Shown: piece after piece, positions 41,351 to 58,200 of the stretch
How positions within the stretch are numbered: position 1 is the first letter of the stretch
Layout: each line of letters starts with the position of its first letter
Assembly (NCBI GenBank): GCA_026929865.2
Contig: CM049400.1
Span: forward strand, 22,181,501-22,245,500
DNA: 64,000 bases
Direction: 5' to 3'
From: Hyperoplus lanceolatus
Lineage: Eukaryota > Chordata > Actinopteri > Uranoscopiformes > Ammodytidae
The notes under the pieces: model-generated
What the model saw: the letters and a program-made list of their open reading frames with translations, nothing else
Database searches by the model: none
Told to the model about the DNA's origin: nothing
Position numbers and translations under genes: made by a program

Positions 41351-41863
41351 GGAATTAATTTAAATGCAGTGAGAGGAACGAAGCAGAAGAACTCTGTTGT
41401 CCAGTTATCTTTTTTTCCACAGACGAGGCTGAAATAGGCTATAGACTATACACAGTGCATGGGCAACTGAGGGCAGCCCCATTTTCAAATATTTTTAAAT
41501 AAACTCAATACACACTGTGCATGCCATGGACTTGAATGTGACGTGATCAGTTAACCTCGGATTACCTCCCAGATGAACTGATTCAATTATTAAGCTATTA
41601 ACTGTCTACTAAAACATTGCATTCCTTTTATTGTATGATAATTTACATTTACATAATATGATGTTGATATCAAACACACAAACAAAAAAAAAATAAATAA
41701 AAATTGGGGGGGCCCCCTGGCAGTCGGGACCCTAAGCAACCGCTCATTTCGCTTATACCTCGGGCCGGCTCTGCTGACCAGTGACCACTATAAGCGGGTG
41801 GGTAACTTGGAGGCAGGCTGTCCTGCCCACCCAATAATACAATTAGAAGCAACGCATGGTAAT

Positions 41864-43709
41864 TGTCACACCGCGGTCACTTGCCCTTCCTCATGTGTCA
41901 CCGGTCTGATTGTCTCACCTGATCCCTAATCGTTTCCACCTGTTCCCCATTTTCCTCATGTGTATTTAGTCGGCGTCTTCCCTTTGTCCTGTGCCGAAGT
42001 GTTTCGTTTGTTCGTTCTCCTAAGCCCCTGTTGTGATATTCTTGAATTCTGTTCTTAGTCAGATTTTCAGATAGACAGTATTTTTTAGCCTGTTTATTTA
42101 ATCACTTCTTGAAAGAAGAAATTTAGACCTCAATAAAGTGAGTTTGATATCATTTTTCCTTTGCATCTGAGTCCTCTTTTGGTCCTGGCCTGACATTACA
42201 CTTCGGCCAGTATGGACTCAGCAGGGATAGATCAACTCACTGATGCCCTGCGAACCCAAGAAGCCCGACTCTCTCGTCAGGAGGAGTTCCAGACCGCCAT
42301 GGCCTCCCAGATGGGGCTTCTTTCCTCTCAACTCCAGGGCCTGCACGATCATCTAGCGCAGACGAATACAGCACCCGAGCCTCCGGCAGTGGCCGCCACT
42401 CCACCAGTAAATCCCGTTCCTACTATGACCATCATGGGAACTACATGTAAGTTAGCTTCACCTACACGATTCTCTGGTGAACTGGGCTTATGTAAAGCTT
42501 TCCTCATAGACTGCTCCATACACTATGAGCTAAATCCCCACGCTTTTCCCACTGACCGATCAAAGATTGCCTTCATGATTTCCCACCTTGCCGGCAGAGC
42601 CAAAGCCTGGGCCTCAGCGGAGTGGGCCCAAGATTCTCCTGTTTGTAGATCACTCACCGGATTTGAGACGGCGCTGCGAAAGATCTTCGACCCAGTAACT
42701 ACCAACCGGGAAAAGGCTCGGGAGCTGAGCGGACTGAAACAGGGTAACAACTCTGTGTGTGACTACGCCATCCAATTTCGCACATTGTCGGCCGAGATTG
42801 GCTGGAATACAACGGCTCTATACGACGTGTTCTTAAAGGGATTGGCGGCTCCTATTCAGGATCTTCTGGTTCCTTTGGATCTTCCCCCGGACCTTGACTC
42901 GCTCATCGCCCTCACGATCCGCGATCCCTCACGTATTCTCACCACAGTGCAGGTAACACACCACGCCACCACTGAACTCAAGGCACTTATAGACTCGGGG
43001 GCTGATGAAAGCTTGATGGACTGGGAATTAGCTAAAAGACTGGATCTTAACATAGAACTTTTAGCTAGACCCATCAGAGCTAAAGCTCTTAATGGACATG
43101 AGTTGTTTACTATCACCCACATCACAACCCCCCTCAAAATGCGCATTAACGATCACCAAGAGAACATTCGTTTTTATGTATTCACTTCCCCATCTCAGAC
43201 CCTCATATTGGGACAGCCATGGCTCTCACGTCACAATCCCCACATAGATTGGAGAACGGGAAAGATTGTGGGATGGGGAGGGGACTGTGCGCGTGACTGT
43301 ATGAACATTTCAGTTCGGGAAGGGGGAATCGCAGACATTAATATGGTCTCTGTTAACCCCACCACAGATCCCAACTACCCGGACCTGAGCTCACTTGCCC
43401 TTCCTCATGTGTCACCGGTCTGATTGTCTCACCTGATCCCTAATCATTTCCACCTGTTCCCCATTTTCCTCATGTGTATTTAGTCGGCGTCTTCCCTTTG
43501 TCCTGTGCCGAAGTGTTTCGTTTGTTCGTTCTCCTAAGCCCCTGTTGTGATATTCTTGAATTCTGTTCTTAGTCAGATTTTCAGATAGACAGTATTTTTT
43601 AGCCTGTTTATTTAATCACTTCTTGAAAGAAGAAATTTAGACCTCAATAAAGTGAGTTTGATATAATTTTTCCTTTGCATCTGAGTCCTCTTTTGGTCCT
43701 GGCCTGACA
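41864..43709 (+). mobile_element. young Ty3/Gypsy element reduced to LTR-gag-protease-LTR
   Basis: The 5' LTR is 41864-42195 (TGTCAC...CTGACA) and the 3' LTR 43391-43709. Flanked by the perfect 5-bp GTAAT (41859-41863, 43710-43714). The LTRs differ at two positions over about 319 bp by eye, indicating recent insertion. Reverse transcriptase, RNase H and integrase are missing. The deletion runs from just after the protease into the first 13 bp of the 3' LTR, so this copy cannot move on its own. Confidence 0.92.
42212..43423 (+). CDS. Gypsy gag-protease polyprotein remnant (403 residues)
   Basis: One open frame starting 16 bp after the 5' LTR. A coiled-coil-like N-terminus ('LRTQEARLSRQEEFQ') leads into a retrotransposon gag region (about 75-235: 'FSGELGLCKAFL', 'FMISHLAGRAKAWASAEW', 'FDPVTTNREKARELSGLKQG'). 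A Cys-His knuckle is not seen. From about 250 an aspartic protease has 'ALIDSGADESLMD' and 'LILGQPWL'. The gag-protease junction looks fused by a deletion. The frame ends inside the 3' LTR. Confidence 0.88.
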   Translation: MDSAGIDQLTDALRTQEARLSRQEEFQTAMASQMGLLSSQLQGLHDHLAQTNTAPEPPAVAATPPVNPVPTMTIMGTTCKLASPTRFSGELGLCKAFLIDCSIHYELNPHAFPTDRSKIAFMISHLAGRAKAWASAEWAQDSPVCRSLTGFETALRKIFDPVTTNREKARELSGLKQGNNSVCDYAIQFRTLSAEIGWNTTALYDVFLKGLAAPIQDLLVPLDLPPDLDSLIALTIRDPSRILTTVQVTHHATTELKALIDSGADESLMDWELAKRLDLNIELLARPIRAKALNGHELFTITHITTPLKMRINDHQENIRFYVFTSPSQTLILGQPWLSRHNPHIDWRTGKIVGWGGDCARDCMNISVREGGIADINMVSVNPTTDPNYPDLSSLALPHVSPV

Positions 43710-43904
43710 GTAATGGTATATTCATTAGTATTAATTAATTGTCTGAATTGTATTTGACATTTTCTTGGACAGCGAATGAACAGGTCCGTCCGATAGTAGG
43801 TCTGGACTTCCACCTAAAAAAAATATATATATATTGATTGGGTGGGCACAGCCCACATTTGGGTGGGCAAGGCCCACCCTGGCTTCTGGCTACCGCCGGC
43901 CCTG

Positions 43905-43950
<46 letters not shown>
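43905..43950. repeat. (GATA)n microsatellite, left of a LINE insertion
   Basis: GATA units directly abut the LINE tail. Further GATA units follow the LINE at 44697-44706. Confidence 0.9.
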
Positions 43951-43951
<1 letters not shown>

Positions 43952-44696
43952 GCAAGGCAAGTTTATTTATATAGCACAATTCAGACACAAGGCCACTCAA
44001 AGTGCTTTACAGGGGCAAGATTATAATACATAAAACACATTATAAAACATTTAAAAGCGAATAAAAGAAGCAAATAAAAAAAAATTAAAACTCGATTTAA
44101 AAACATTTAAAAGCAAATAAAATGAAAATTGCAGGTTAGACAAAAAACAAAAAAGGAAACAAAAAAGTCTCGATTCAAAAGAACTGAGAGTTGCAGCAGA
44201 CCTCAAGTTCTCTGGGAGTTTGTTCCAGATTTTTGGTGCATAATAACTAAAAGCTGCTTCTCCTTGTTTAGTCCTAACTCTAGGGACTGTAAGTAGACCT
44301 GTCCCAGACGACCTAAGGGCTCTGGACGGTTCATAACGTATCAGCATATCAGTAATGTATTTTGGCCCTAAACCATTTAGTGCTTTATAAACCAACATCA
44401 GTATTTTGAAATCAATTATTTGAGTGACTGGAAGCCAGTGTAAAGACCTCAGAACTGGGGTAATGTGATCTACTTTTTTGGTCCTAGTGAGGACTCGAGC
44501 AGCAGCATTCTGAATTAGCTGAATCTGTCTGATAGATTTTTTTGGAAGGCCAGCAAGGACACTGTTACAGTAGTCAAGTCTACTAAAGATAAATGCATGG
44601 ACAAGTTTTTCTAAATCTTGCTGAGACATAAGCCCTTTAATTCTTGATATGTTTTTTAGGTGGTAGTAGGCTGATTTATTAATTGATTTCATGTGT
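43951..44696 (-). mobile_element. L2-clade LINE fragment inserted in a GATA repeat
   Basis: A 5'-truncated copy of the family at 22839-24632, same GGCAA tail. The minus ORF covers the reverse transcriptase C-terminus ('SRLDYCNSVLAGLPKKSIRQ', 'HWLPVTQIIDFKILMLVYKA'). TAGATAGATA on both sides fits a target duplication within the microsatellite. Confidence 0.88.
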
Positions 44697-44706
44697 TAGA
44701 TAGATA

Positions 44707-45125
44707 ACATAGCACTCTATGTAACAGTCAGACACCATACTTCTCCCTTTGCCTAATAAAATGTAGGCCTATATAATAACTTAAGTTCTAGAGCAGTAAA
44801 ACCAGCAAATTTAAATACTTGTAGACATGGCTTGGGCTATATGGGCTACGCCTATATGCTTTTTGAGACAAAAAAAGGCCCATCACAAAAGAAAGGTAAA
44901 GAAAAATACAAATAGGCTCCTTCAACCTACTTTGTAGGCTTTCTTTTTATGGACTATATACATTGACTATAATGTTTGTTAGGTTAATTTAAGCCCATGT
45001 TTTTAGATGGGCCTTGCGGTTCATTGCAGTTTAAAACATTCAAATGGAACTTTTGCTTTTATAAAGCCCTAAGCCAGTAGACACCATATATGCCTCAAAT
45101 TTGGTCAAAATCAAGTTGAGGTGAT
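44707..45125. other. intergenic, nothing recognised
   Basis: AT-rich sequence before the CpG-rich promoter. Confidence 0.4.
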
Positions 45126-45129
45126 TTTC

Positions 45130-45401
45130 TTTGTGTTGAGGCACAGCGGCCTCTCGCGGCTCAGTTGGGACGTGTGCGCAAGCGTGGGCCAACAACGCTC
45201 CTCGCCGGCTGACGTCACGCGGCAGCGGCTGTCGGAGGAGGCGTGGCTTTGTTCTGCTGCAGCGGAGAAATATGACATGGGGATGAGCGAGTGAGAGAGA
45301 GGGAGAGAGTGAGACTGAGACAGCCTGATAGGAATTAACGGTTCGTCAGAGGTCTGGACTGGAAAACGTAAGGATGGGGAGTAATGACTGAAAACAGCAC
45401 G
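45130..45401 (+). promoter_or_regulatory. CpG-rich promoter and first exon of an unidentified plus-strand gene
   Basis: Dense CpG at 45140-45270 with a perfect cAMP-response element TGACGTCA (45210-45217) and GC-rich flanks. A purine-rich leader follows. ATG at 45384 gives 'MTENST' before a strong donor (ACG-gtaaga, 45402). An alternative donor AAC-gtaagg lies at 45368. The next exon was not found, so the gene is unknown. Direction rests on the donors. Confidence 0.55.
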
Positions 45402-45402
45402 G

Positions 45403-49793
<4,391 letters not shown>

Positions 49794-50199
49794 GGGAAGG
49801 TGGGGTGATTTGTGCATTTTGGAAGTTGCAAAACCCCTTGTTTCTAGAAAACCGTGGAAGACATTGGAAATGTGACCACATATTTAAGAAGAGCCATCCA
49901 TTTGACTCATCCTGTAAAGAAGGGAGACACAAGGAATAAGATATAAGCACATTTAAGCTCAAAAAACTGTGTTTTGCCTTTCAAAGTAAAATTTCCATGA
50001 TCAAGGTTTTTTGATTATTGTGTCTGAACAATTATAGACACGTTTGAAAACATTTGACACATGTTTTAGTGCTTTGGTATGCTACACTTTGAGTCTATAT
50101 AGTTAGCACAATGTCAACCCTAAATTGCTGCATCATGCCTATTATCCAAAATTCTGGGGATGGGGTGATTTGTGCACAAGGGCCTGGGTGAGTTATAAG

Positions 50200-50505
50200 T
50201 AAGTAAGTAAGTAAAATGTATTTATAAAAGCACATTTATGACAGTTTGCACTGTCCAAAGTGCTGTACATAGTGCATTCAGTAGGTAAACAATGAAGGTA
50301 AAATAACAATAACCAAAATAAAAGACGTAAAGCCCATACATCCACATAAACACAGATAGTAGTGCAGAGGTAAGTAAGTAGTGCAGAGGTTAATGGGGAG
50401 GAAACACCAGGGTGTACATATGGGTTTTGAGCCTTGATTTAAAGGCAGAAATGTAGGGGGAATCACATTTGTCAGGTGGCAGTTGGTTCCACAAGCACGG
50501 AGCAA
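50200..50505 (-). mobile_element. LINE 3'-end fragment with (AAGT)n tail
   Basis: On the minus strand a decayed reverse-transcriptase C-terminus leads into 'agcactttggacagtgcaaa'-type L2-like 3' sequence and ends in TTAC repeats. Heavily mutated; it lies inside the pogo-like element. Confidence 0.5.
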
Positions 50506-50543
50506 CTAGTGCAAAGTACATTTCTGAGAGTTGTGCCAGTGGC

Positions 50544-50693
50544 ATGGCTGTATACGCTGGTCACCAAAAGAAAGTGATTGTCTACAGTAGCTCAGAAGAG
50601 AGTGACATCTCAATTCCACTTAACGACACCACTGATGAGAGTTCAGATGGCCAGAAAGATGATGATGGTGACTTTGTCATTGTGACACAATGA
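50544..50693 (+). pseudogene. acidic C-terminal tail of a pogo-type transposase
   Basis: Encodes 'KKVIVYSSSEESDISI' and 'DGQKDDDGDFVIVTQ' followed by a stop just before the terminal repeats. Acidic tails of this kind end pogo/Tigger transposases. The catalytic part is absent. Confidence 0.45.
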
Positions 50694-50736
50694 CGCACAA
50701 ATCACCCCACTACGTGGGGTGATTTGTGCGACAAGG

Positions 50737-50920
50737 CAACTTTTTTTCCGAAAGCTATATTTCTTAAACAGTTTATTCCAGATCCAAAGTTTTTATTGCC
50801 AGGGATGCACAACATCCTGAAATATATGTACATATTTGAGTTGGAGACATAACTGTCAAGGCCTCACTTTAAAATCACTTTGAGTAAAAAGTTGCACAAA
50901 TCACCCCACCTTCCCCTACA
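50737..50920 (+). repeat. 184-bp segment identical to 31141-31324
   Basis: Right end of the pogo-like element, the same base for base as the loop of the intronic palindrome. Confidence 0.9.
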
Positions 50921-51624
50921 TTAAATTGAAATGGCTAAATACTGTTATTGTATAAAAAGGAGGATTGATTTCCTGAAAATTGAAGACTTTAAAATCAGGG
51001 TTGGGGAGGTTGAATTAGGCTGAGGCCCTGTGAACTTTAATTTGAAACTGCAAATGAAATCAACCATGTCATATTACCTTTCATAAGCAATGACTAGTTC
51101 ATGTCACATCAATTAAAATAAGTTAATCCAAACAAATGTGTGACAAATGAACTAAAAGCAGGACTTTGTGTGACACACATTATTGCTGCTGAATAAAAAT
51201 AGTGGCATTTTTGGCTAGCTCACACAACCACTGATGTCAGGAACTAGCCAATTTATGGTGGACATATTGAATATCACACATTGAGGGAAATTAATTTGAA
51301 CTATACAAGGGAAACACTTCATCAGTCACTCCAACATAATAAATGTCAGTTGCTGATACTGGTATGACACATCTTTCCTCCACAGAGCACCCACACTGTA
51401 TGTGGGTGCACTTGAGGCCAGTTTGGAAAACACGCATCGGAAAAAACTTACTGAGTCTATGCTTTTCTTTTCTGTCAAGGGGCCTACATTTAAAAATTCA
51501 TGTCAAAGCTCTTTGTAGAGCAGGCTTTCATCCATTAGGCTCATACAAGCACATGGGTGTTGTTTATTTTGGGGGATCCTGGACCTGTGTGAAGGGAGTA
51601 AATGACACATTATGCATCAGAATG
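50921..51624. other. non-coding stretch, nothing recognised
   Basis: No element end or exon supported. Confidence 0.35.
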
Positions 51625-52682
51625 AGACCCTGTTTCCACCTGGGATTAACATCTGATTTTGGTAATCTGGTTACAAGTGGACAGCTCTCAGTCCGTGTGT
51701 TCACACTTGTATTTTCATATGTGACTTCTTTGTCTACTTGTGGTCCGATTCCATTTACCCGCGCTGTATTTAAATCAACACGTACCTACATAGTTTTTAA
51801 CCGGTGGGGTTCAAACAAGTAAACATACAGGGCTGTACAGTGCCACTGTTTTAATCGCATTTGCGATTAAAATGCATTACATGCGAAGATAATTACCAGT
51901 CTAGGTTGACGAGATAGGCTACTGTCTCATTTAGACAAGGAGGAGCGATGCACAACACTGCTTAGAGGGCTCTACATTAACACTTGCCAAATGCGGGTAA
52001 ATATATTCGATAGTATATAAAAGTAAAAACTCTTAGGCGAGTAAGTTATTACGCCACTTTGGCTGGTGAAAGATGTGTGTTTGCCGGGCGGCTTTTCTAA
52101 CGTCTGCTACACTCTTGTCACCACCACCAGTATACGGCTTTCTATATGCAGTTAAGATACTGCATATGCGAACAGAATATTTCCCGTGTGCCTTCACATT
52201 AAAAGCCTGTTACTAGCCAAACGCGAGTTAACTTTTATTTTTAAGCAGATAACAACAGGAAGTCGTTGTCTTGCAGCTCTCCAGTCAATAGCAGCGATTT
52301 CCGTGTTTTCAGATTTACGCAGTGAAATGAAAACAGAAGACAGAAAGCTTGACATTTGCAATACTGGCGGATGCAACTAACATTCATGAGGCTTCTATGA
52401 AAGCTGCATGAACGCCAATGATGCATTTTCAACGTATTTCCGCTCAGGCAGGTGGCGGCAATTGAGTAGGAGGTCCCTAATGTGGACAAAAGTCACTTTG
52501 CTGTTTCCACTATCAAATGAATGCGGACACATCGGACACAAGCGACGTAAACCACCTCCGAATGGGTTTTTTGTGATCCGATCTCAATGCGTCTTGAGAG
52601 TGTTTTCACCTGTAGTTAGAGCTGTATTCACGTGATCCGATCACAAAAAACACATGTTAAAGACAAATGGAAACGGGGTCTT
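51625..52682. mobile_element. non-autonomous DNA transposon with 'GACCCYGTTTCCA' TIRs
   Basis: Left GAGACCCTGTTTCCACC and right-end complement AAGACCCCGTTTCCATT, both followed by a TTAACATSTG motif. About 1.06 kb, no transposase. The target duplication is unclear. Confidence 0.6.
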
Positions 52683-53751
52683 AGAGTATCTGTTTGTGCA
52701 GTTAGCATCAGCTCCCATTTGGATGGCTAATCGTTCAGCCAAACTGACCGAAGTTGAGTGCTGGTAGATCCCTGTGGTTGAATTCAGGGTCATTTTTTGC
52801 ATCCGTCAACTAGAGTGAGGTGTTCTGCTGCATTCCGCTCTGTTCTTAAGCTTTGTAAGAGTATGTTGATCATTTTAGCACAGCTAAGATCATCGTTTGG
52901 ATTTGAGTCAGTCTGACTGACCAAGTTGTTGGTGCAACTCAAACTTCTTTGTTGTAGTTTAGTTGGCAGGAAAGGGGACTAACTTTTGTTCTAAAAGCAC
53001 AAATAAATTACTATATTTATGAACTTAACTTAAAGTGTCTGCACCAGCTACAAATTGCACCCCAGTATATCTTTGAGACCTGCCTTACCTCTATATGTTC
53101 TGTAGAGCAGTAGTTATCTTACTTAATGCACACCCCGAAGGCATTTGCTGATTCAAGGATAGCTGTATCATTTTAGTGAGAAATCACTATGGTGAAAAAT
53201 CAACACATATTTTATTATTCACAAATTCTACCTCTTTAATCTATTTTTCTTCAGATACTAAATTAAGAACAAGGTTATGTGATTTCGCCCTCTCCACCCA
53301 CTTGAGTGTACTTGCACGCATGCACCCACTCACAAAGTCAATCTAATATTGCTGCCATACTGTCCAATACACTGTTGAACACAGGTATCGTGAGATGGGG
53401 AGTCAGAGATAGAACAGGTTTGAATCCAATTGCTTCTAATGTTTTCTCTCTTACGGGAGTTTCTGTTGATGGACTGAAATTCTCATTTATAGGGGTCATC
53501 GTAGGACATGGAAAAGTAGCTAACCTGTGACTGAAGCAGAGTTTCAGCTGAATACAACCATTTCCCTGTTATTTCCTTACAACTCAAATTCTTGTTTAGC
53601 AAAAACTACAACTGTAAGGGATGTGTCCAACATGACATTGTGCGCTGTGCAAATGCGGTTTTCTTGCCTTTTTTTGATGGTACCAACATGAAATAATCAG
53701 GTTAACAAGAAAACATGGACCACTGTATAGCTGCTTAGCTATGCAGCTTGG

Positions 53752-53754
<3 letters not shown>
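52683..53754. other. non-coding stretch, nothing recognised
   Basis: No exon or repeat boundary supported. Confidence 0.35.

Positions 53755-53790
<36 letters not shown>
53755..53790. repeat. (GT)n microsatellite
   Basis: About 18 GT units. Confidence 0.95.
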
Positions 53791-53794
<4 letters not shown>

Positions 53795-53838
53795 TCTGAA
53801 CTAGAAATGGTGGATGCAGGCTTAGATGTAAAAATATA

Positions 53839-55276
53839 CAGTGGAGGAAATAAGTATTTGATCCCTCACTGATTTTGTAAGTGTGCCCATTTACAATGAC
53901 ATGAACGGTCTATAATTTTAATGCTAGGTTTATTTTAACAGTGATAGACAGAATATCAAAAAGAAAATCTCATAAAAAAAATATATAAATTATTTTGCAT
54001 TTCATTGAGTGAAATAAGCATTTGATCCCCTATCAAAACATTGCTTAGTACTTGGTGGAGAAACCCTTGTTGGCAAGTACAGATGTCAGACGTGTATCGT
54101 AGATGACCAGGTTTGCACACAGCTCAGGAGGATATTTGGACCACTCCTCTTTGCAGATCCTCTCCTAATCTTTAAGGTTTCGAGGCTGTCACTTGAGCTT
54201 CAGTTCCCTCCACAGATCTATTGGATGAAGGTCCGGAGACTGGCTAGGCCACTCCATGACCTTAATGTGCTTCTTCTTGAGCCACTCCCTTGTTGCCTTT
54301 GCTGTATACGGTCATTGACGTGCTGGAAGACCCATCCATGACCCATTTTTACAGACCTGGCTGAGAGAAAGAGGTTGTCACCTAGTATTTCATGTTACAT
54401 GGCCCCATCCATATTTGCTTTGATGCAGTGAAGTCACACCCCAAAGCATAATGCTTCAACCTCCATGATTGACTTTGGGGATGGTGTTCTTGGGATCATA
54501 GTCAGAATTCCTCTTCCTCCAAGCATGGCGAGTCACTATGATACCAAAGAACTTGATTTTGTTCTAATCTGACCACATCACCTTCTCCCAAGCATTCAGG
54601 TGTTCATTGGCAAACTTCAGACGGTTCTGTACATGTCCCTTCTTGAGCAGGGGGACCTTACGGGCACTACAGGATTTCAATCCATTACGGCATAGTGTGT
54701 TACCAATGGTTTTCTTGGTGATTGTGGTCCCAGCTGCTTTGGGATCATAAACAGGCTCCTCCCGTGTAGATCTGGGCTGATCCCTCACCTTTCTCATGAT
54801 CATTGATACCCCACGAGGTGAGATCTTGCATGGAGCCCCAGATCGAGGGAGATTGATGGTCATTTTGTGTTTCTTTCATTTTCGAAAAATCACACCAACA
54901 ATGGTCTCCTTCTCACCCAGCTTCTCGCCAATGGTCTTGTAGTCTGTTCCGGCCTTGTGCAGGTCTACAAACAGGTGTGTTTTATACAGGAAACTAGTTG
55001 AGATTAGGAATACTTTTTTAAAGCACGGGGACTAATCTGTGGGAGCCAGAATTCTTTATGGTTGGTAGGGGATCAAATACTTATTTCACTCAATGAAATG
55101 CAAAATAATTTATATCTTTTTTTAATGTGATTTTCTGGATTTTCTTTTTGATATTCTGTCTATCACTGTTAAAATAAACCTAGCTTGAAAATGATAGACC
55201 GCTCATTTCTTTGTAAGTGGACAAATTTACAAAATCGGTGAGGGATCAAATACTTTTCCTTTTTTTCCCTCCACTA
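53839..55276 (-). mobile_element. Tc1/mariner element, full-length but decayed
   Basis: Ends CAGTGGAGGAAATAAGTATT and its diverged complement, flanked by TA. It has the usual single 5'-3' arrangement, unlike the two rearranged Tc1 elements in this window. Confidence 0.88.
54050..54900 (-). pseudogene. Tc1 transposase, degenerate
   Basis: The minus strand keeps '[16 protein letters not shown]' (end of the DNA-binding domain) and '[20 protein letters not shown]' leading to the first catalytic Asp within an open stretch at 54564-54863. The downstream part, with the second Asp and Glu regions, has several stops and shifts. Confidence 0.85.
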
Positions 55277-58200
55277 TACATGTACAGTGACAGCACAGAC
55301 CCAATTATCACAGGTGATGACATCTTCTCTAAAGCAGAAATATTGTAGATTATTTTACTATCATATAATCTTCGATAAATGTAGGTCTTTCAGCCTGAGG
55401 AGGCCATGGGAAACAACAAGCAACTATTCTGTGTGTTCAACACTTGATAGGACACCCTCTCTCAGTCAGCACAAACTCAAATAGGAACACACCAGCTGGT
55501 GTTCAGCTAGTTATTCTGTTTATCTCATTTGGGATCAGAAGATAAGTATATGGATAGCAGGCAGTTCTTTACAGTATGTGTCTTTTGTGTACAGGTATAT
55601 TGTTAGCCTTCATCCCTGGAGCCAGCCATCATGTTAGCAATGTACCTGATCCTGGCTGTTAAGTGTGGAGTTGTTTATCCACAGCATACTGTCCATGTTT
55701 TTTTCTTGTCTTTGGCGTGGTGCTAAAAGCAACAGGAAGTTGGGAACCTTCTGGTTGGTTAAGGCTTTGGTTTTTTCTAGTCACAGCTGTCTGCTTGTGG
55801 CGTTCTTTTTTCCCGACTGGACCCATTTACGACAAAGAGGCCTTGGCTTTCTGCGAGTAGGAAGGTTGAAGGGACTGACATTTTAGAGGGTTATGATCTT
55901 GTTGTGTGCCCCACAGCAACCATCTCTTTGTTTGGGTGCACGCTGCGCACACAGCTGAGCAGTATCTGGTGCTCTGTTGGAAGGGAAGCTCTGACTCGAC
56001 TGTAAGGTCAGACAGAAGAGTTATCAGTGGCTTTGTTAAAAGGATTTATTGCTTGTGGTGTAAATACTGAAAGTTGCTGTCGGGAAATACGATGTGCAAT
56101 CTTTCGTCTTTGTGTCTGTTTCAAAAATAATTTAAAACCTCAGATGAAGTAGTATTCGTGCTGTCCACTGCAGAATTGATTTGAAATGTACCTCAATTAT
56201 TAATGCAACGATGCATTTAAGTGCAATTTGACAACAACTCTCCACTCCATTCATATGCTTTTGCTGGCAGTGTGCAGTGTAGCAATGAGATGCAGAGTGA
56301 CATTATTGCTTCCGGCAGCATCTTTACTCACAGCATGCCAAGGGCCGCTGCACAGAAGTCTGGCTTGTTTTTGTAAATTGAGAGGATTAAGAGAGAGAGT
56401 ATTTGTGTTTGTGCATGGTTTGATTACAGCCTCTGTCTAAAGGTCAAGACTTTTGAAAATCACAAAGTCTTGCTTAGGAGCATAGATAGTATATAATATG
56501 GATGTAGTATCCGTGCTGACCTCAGTTATTCACACGGCATCCAATAATCCTGGTTTATGTGCATCGCCATCTTGTGAGATTTTTACTCTGCCTCACGTCG
56601 GGGGGAGGGAGATATGCCCTTTCGAGCTGATGTATACCTCCGAGGCAAAGTGAGGGACAACGGGCGGAGAGCTGTCACTCAAGAGATCGCGCCAATACAT
56701 TTTAACCTCCAAAAGAATAAAAACTAGCCTGCTAGAAAAAAAATCACCCCCCTCAGTGTTGTCATGGAGATATGAACTAAACATACAGGCTAGAATGGTT
56801 TTGTGGACCAGGCTGTAAATAGGTTTAATAGGACGGCCTGTCTGACAAAGAAAAATTGCTCAGTCTTGGTACCACCCCCAGTGGCCACCGGAAGGTACTA
56901 CCATTTTGGTCACTTCCTTATTGGATGCTGGTAAAAATCTGAGGTTTGGGGCTTGCTTAGGAGTGGTTGATGTTTGTTTGACTAACACCTCAGGGCCTCA
57001 GTCCTTCCACCTTACTGGCTTTCTCTCTGTTGGTCTGTCCGTCTTCCCTCTTTGGATGTGGGGCCCAGCTGTTTATTTTTCAGGGGGTCCAGGTGCTCTG
57101 AGGTCACAGCAAATAAATGCTGTGACTGTGGGTCCATAAGGCTGGGGAAATCCCACTGGCGCACAGAGCACAGTAAGAGAGGGATGAGGAGTGACAGTTG
57201 GCACACCCCCAGGTGGTGACTGGGGAGAAAAACCAACAAAGATGGAGCACTCAAAAAATCTGAAATGGTTGAGTTTGATGAGCCGGGTCTGGGCGAAGAG
57301 CCCTCGCTTGACTGTGTCGTCCAAGGTACTTTTTGAAACACGTCATTTCATTCATTCCAAAGGCCACCTATAATATCTAGGCGTATATGTGCGTGAACAC
57401 GTGCACAGGTGTGCTGCCCTTACACACTAAACACCAGTGGCACATACACAATCATATTCACTACAGGTACACTTTATATTGTGTCTGTAGGAGGAGAAGA
57501 AGGGACAGACATCGAGAGGCCGACTGACTGATACGAAGGCTGAATAGCAAGTGTTGCTTCCACTCTACATCGGAATTCACTGATTGAATCTTGTCTCGTG
57601 CTCTCCAGCAAGGACTTTGAAATATTGAAAGTGCTTAGTGTGTAGTTTGGTGAGACAATATAATATCCCATTACATGCATTTTTCCATGCCACTTAAGTG
57701 CTGTGTTATGGAGCGAGCTAATGGATTGTTTTGATTATTCAGTACTGATGCACGGTGGAAATGATCTGTTTCCCTGGAGTTGGGCTAATTTGTTTCTCCA
57801 TAGAATCACCCCAAGTCTAATGCGGCAGCATTTTCGTTTGCTCTAAATATATTTTTCTGCTTCTGCCTTTGTTTTTTTTTTTTTATTATTTAATTATTTG
57901 AATAATAGCTTTGTTATGATTCTTTTGAAACTGTTGTCTGTTTTTTTTGCGTTTCCATTTAATATTATATTAAATTGCAAATAGACATTATTTTCTGAAA
58001 TATATACTTTTTCCCCCCATCTGACCATAACTTGACATTTGTGGTAGTGGATAGGATGAATATGCCATATTTTATAAGCCGTCTCTTCTGTGTGTTTTGG
58101 CAGCCCTCTGTGGAAGCACTTGCCATGTTGGCTTTGAGGGCACAATGAGTGGTGAAAAGGTTAGTTTGTTACACATGCACATACACATAAACATAAACAT

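Larger units (their letters stand above)
49794..50918 (+). mobile_element. pogo/Tigger-like TIR element, non-autonomous
   Basis: Left end GGGGAAGGTGGGGTGATTTG, with its complement at the right, between TA dinucleotides. The TGGGGTGATTTGTGC motif recurs internally at 50160 and as a hairpin at 50690-50730. Most of the transposase is gone. A C-terminal fragment remains and a LINE fragment lies inside. Confidence 0.7.

Noticed and set aside
45384..45401. 'MTENST' as the start of linker histone H1.0
   Set aside because: Only six residues match, and H1.0 genes are intronless whereas a donor follows immediately.
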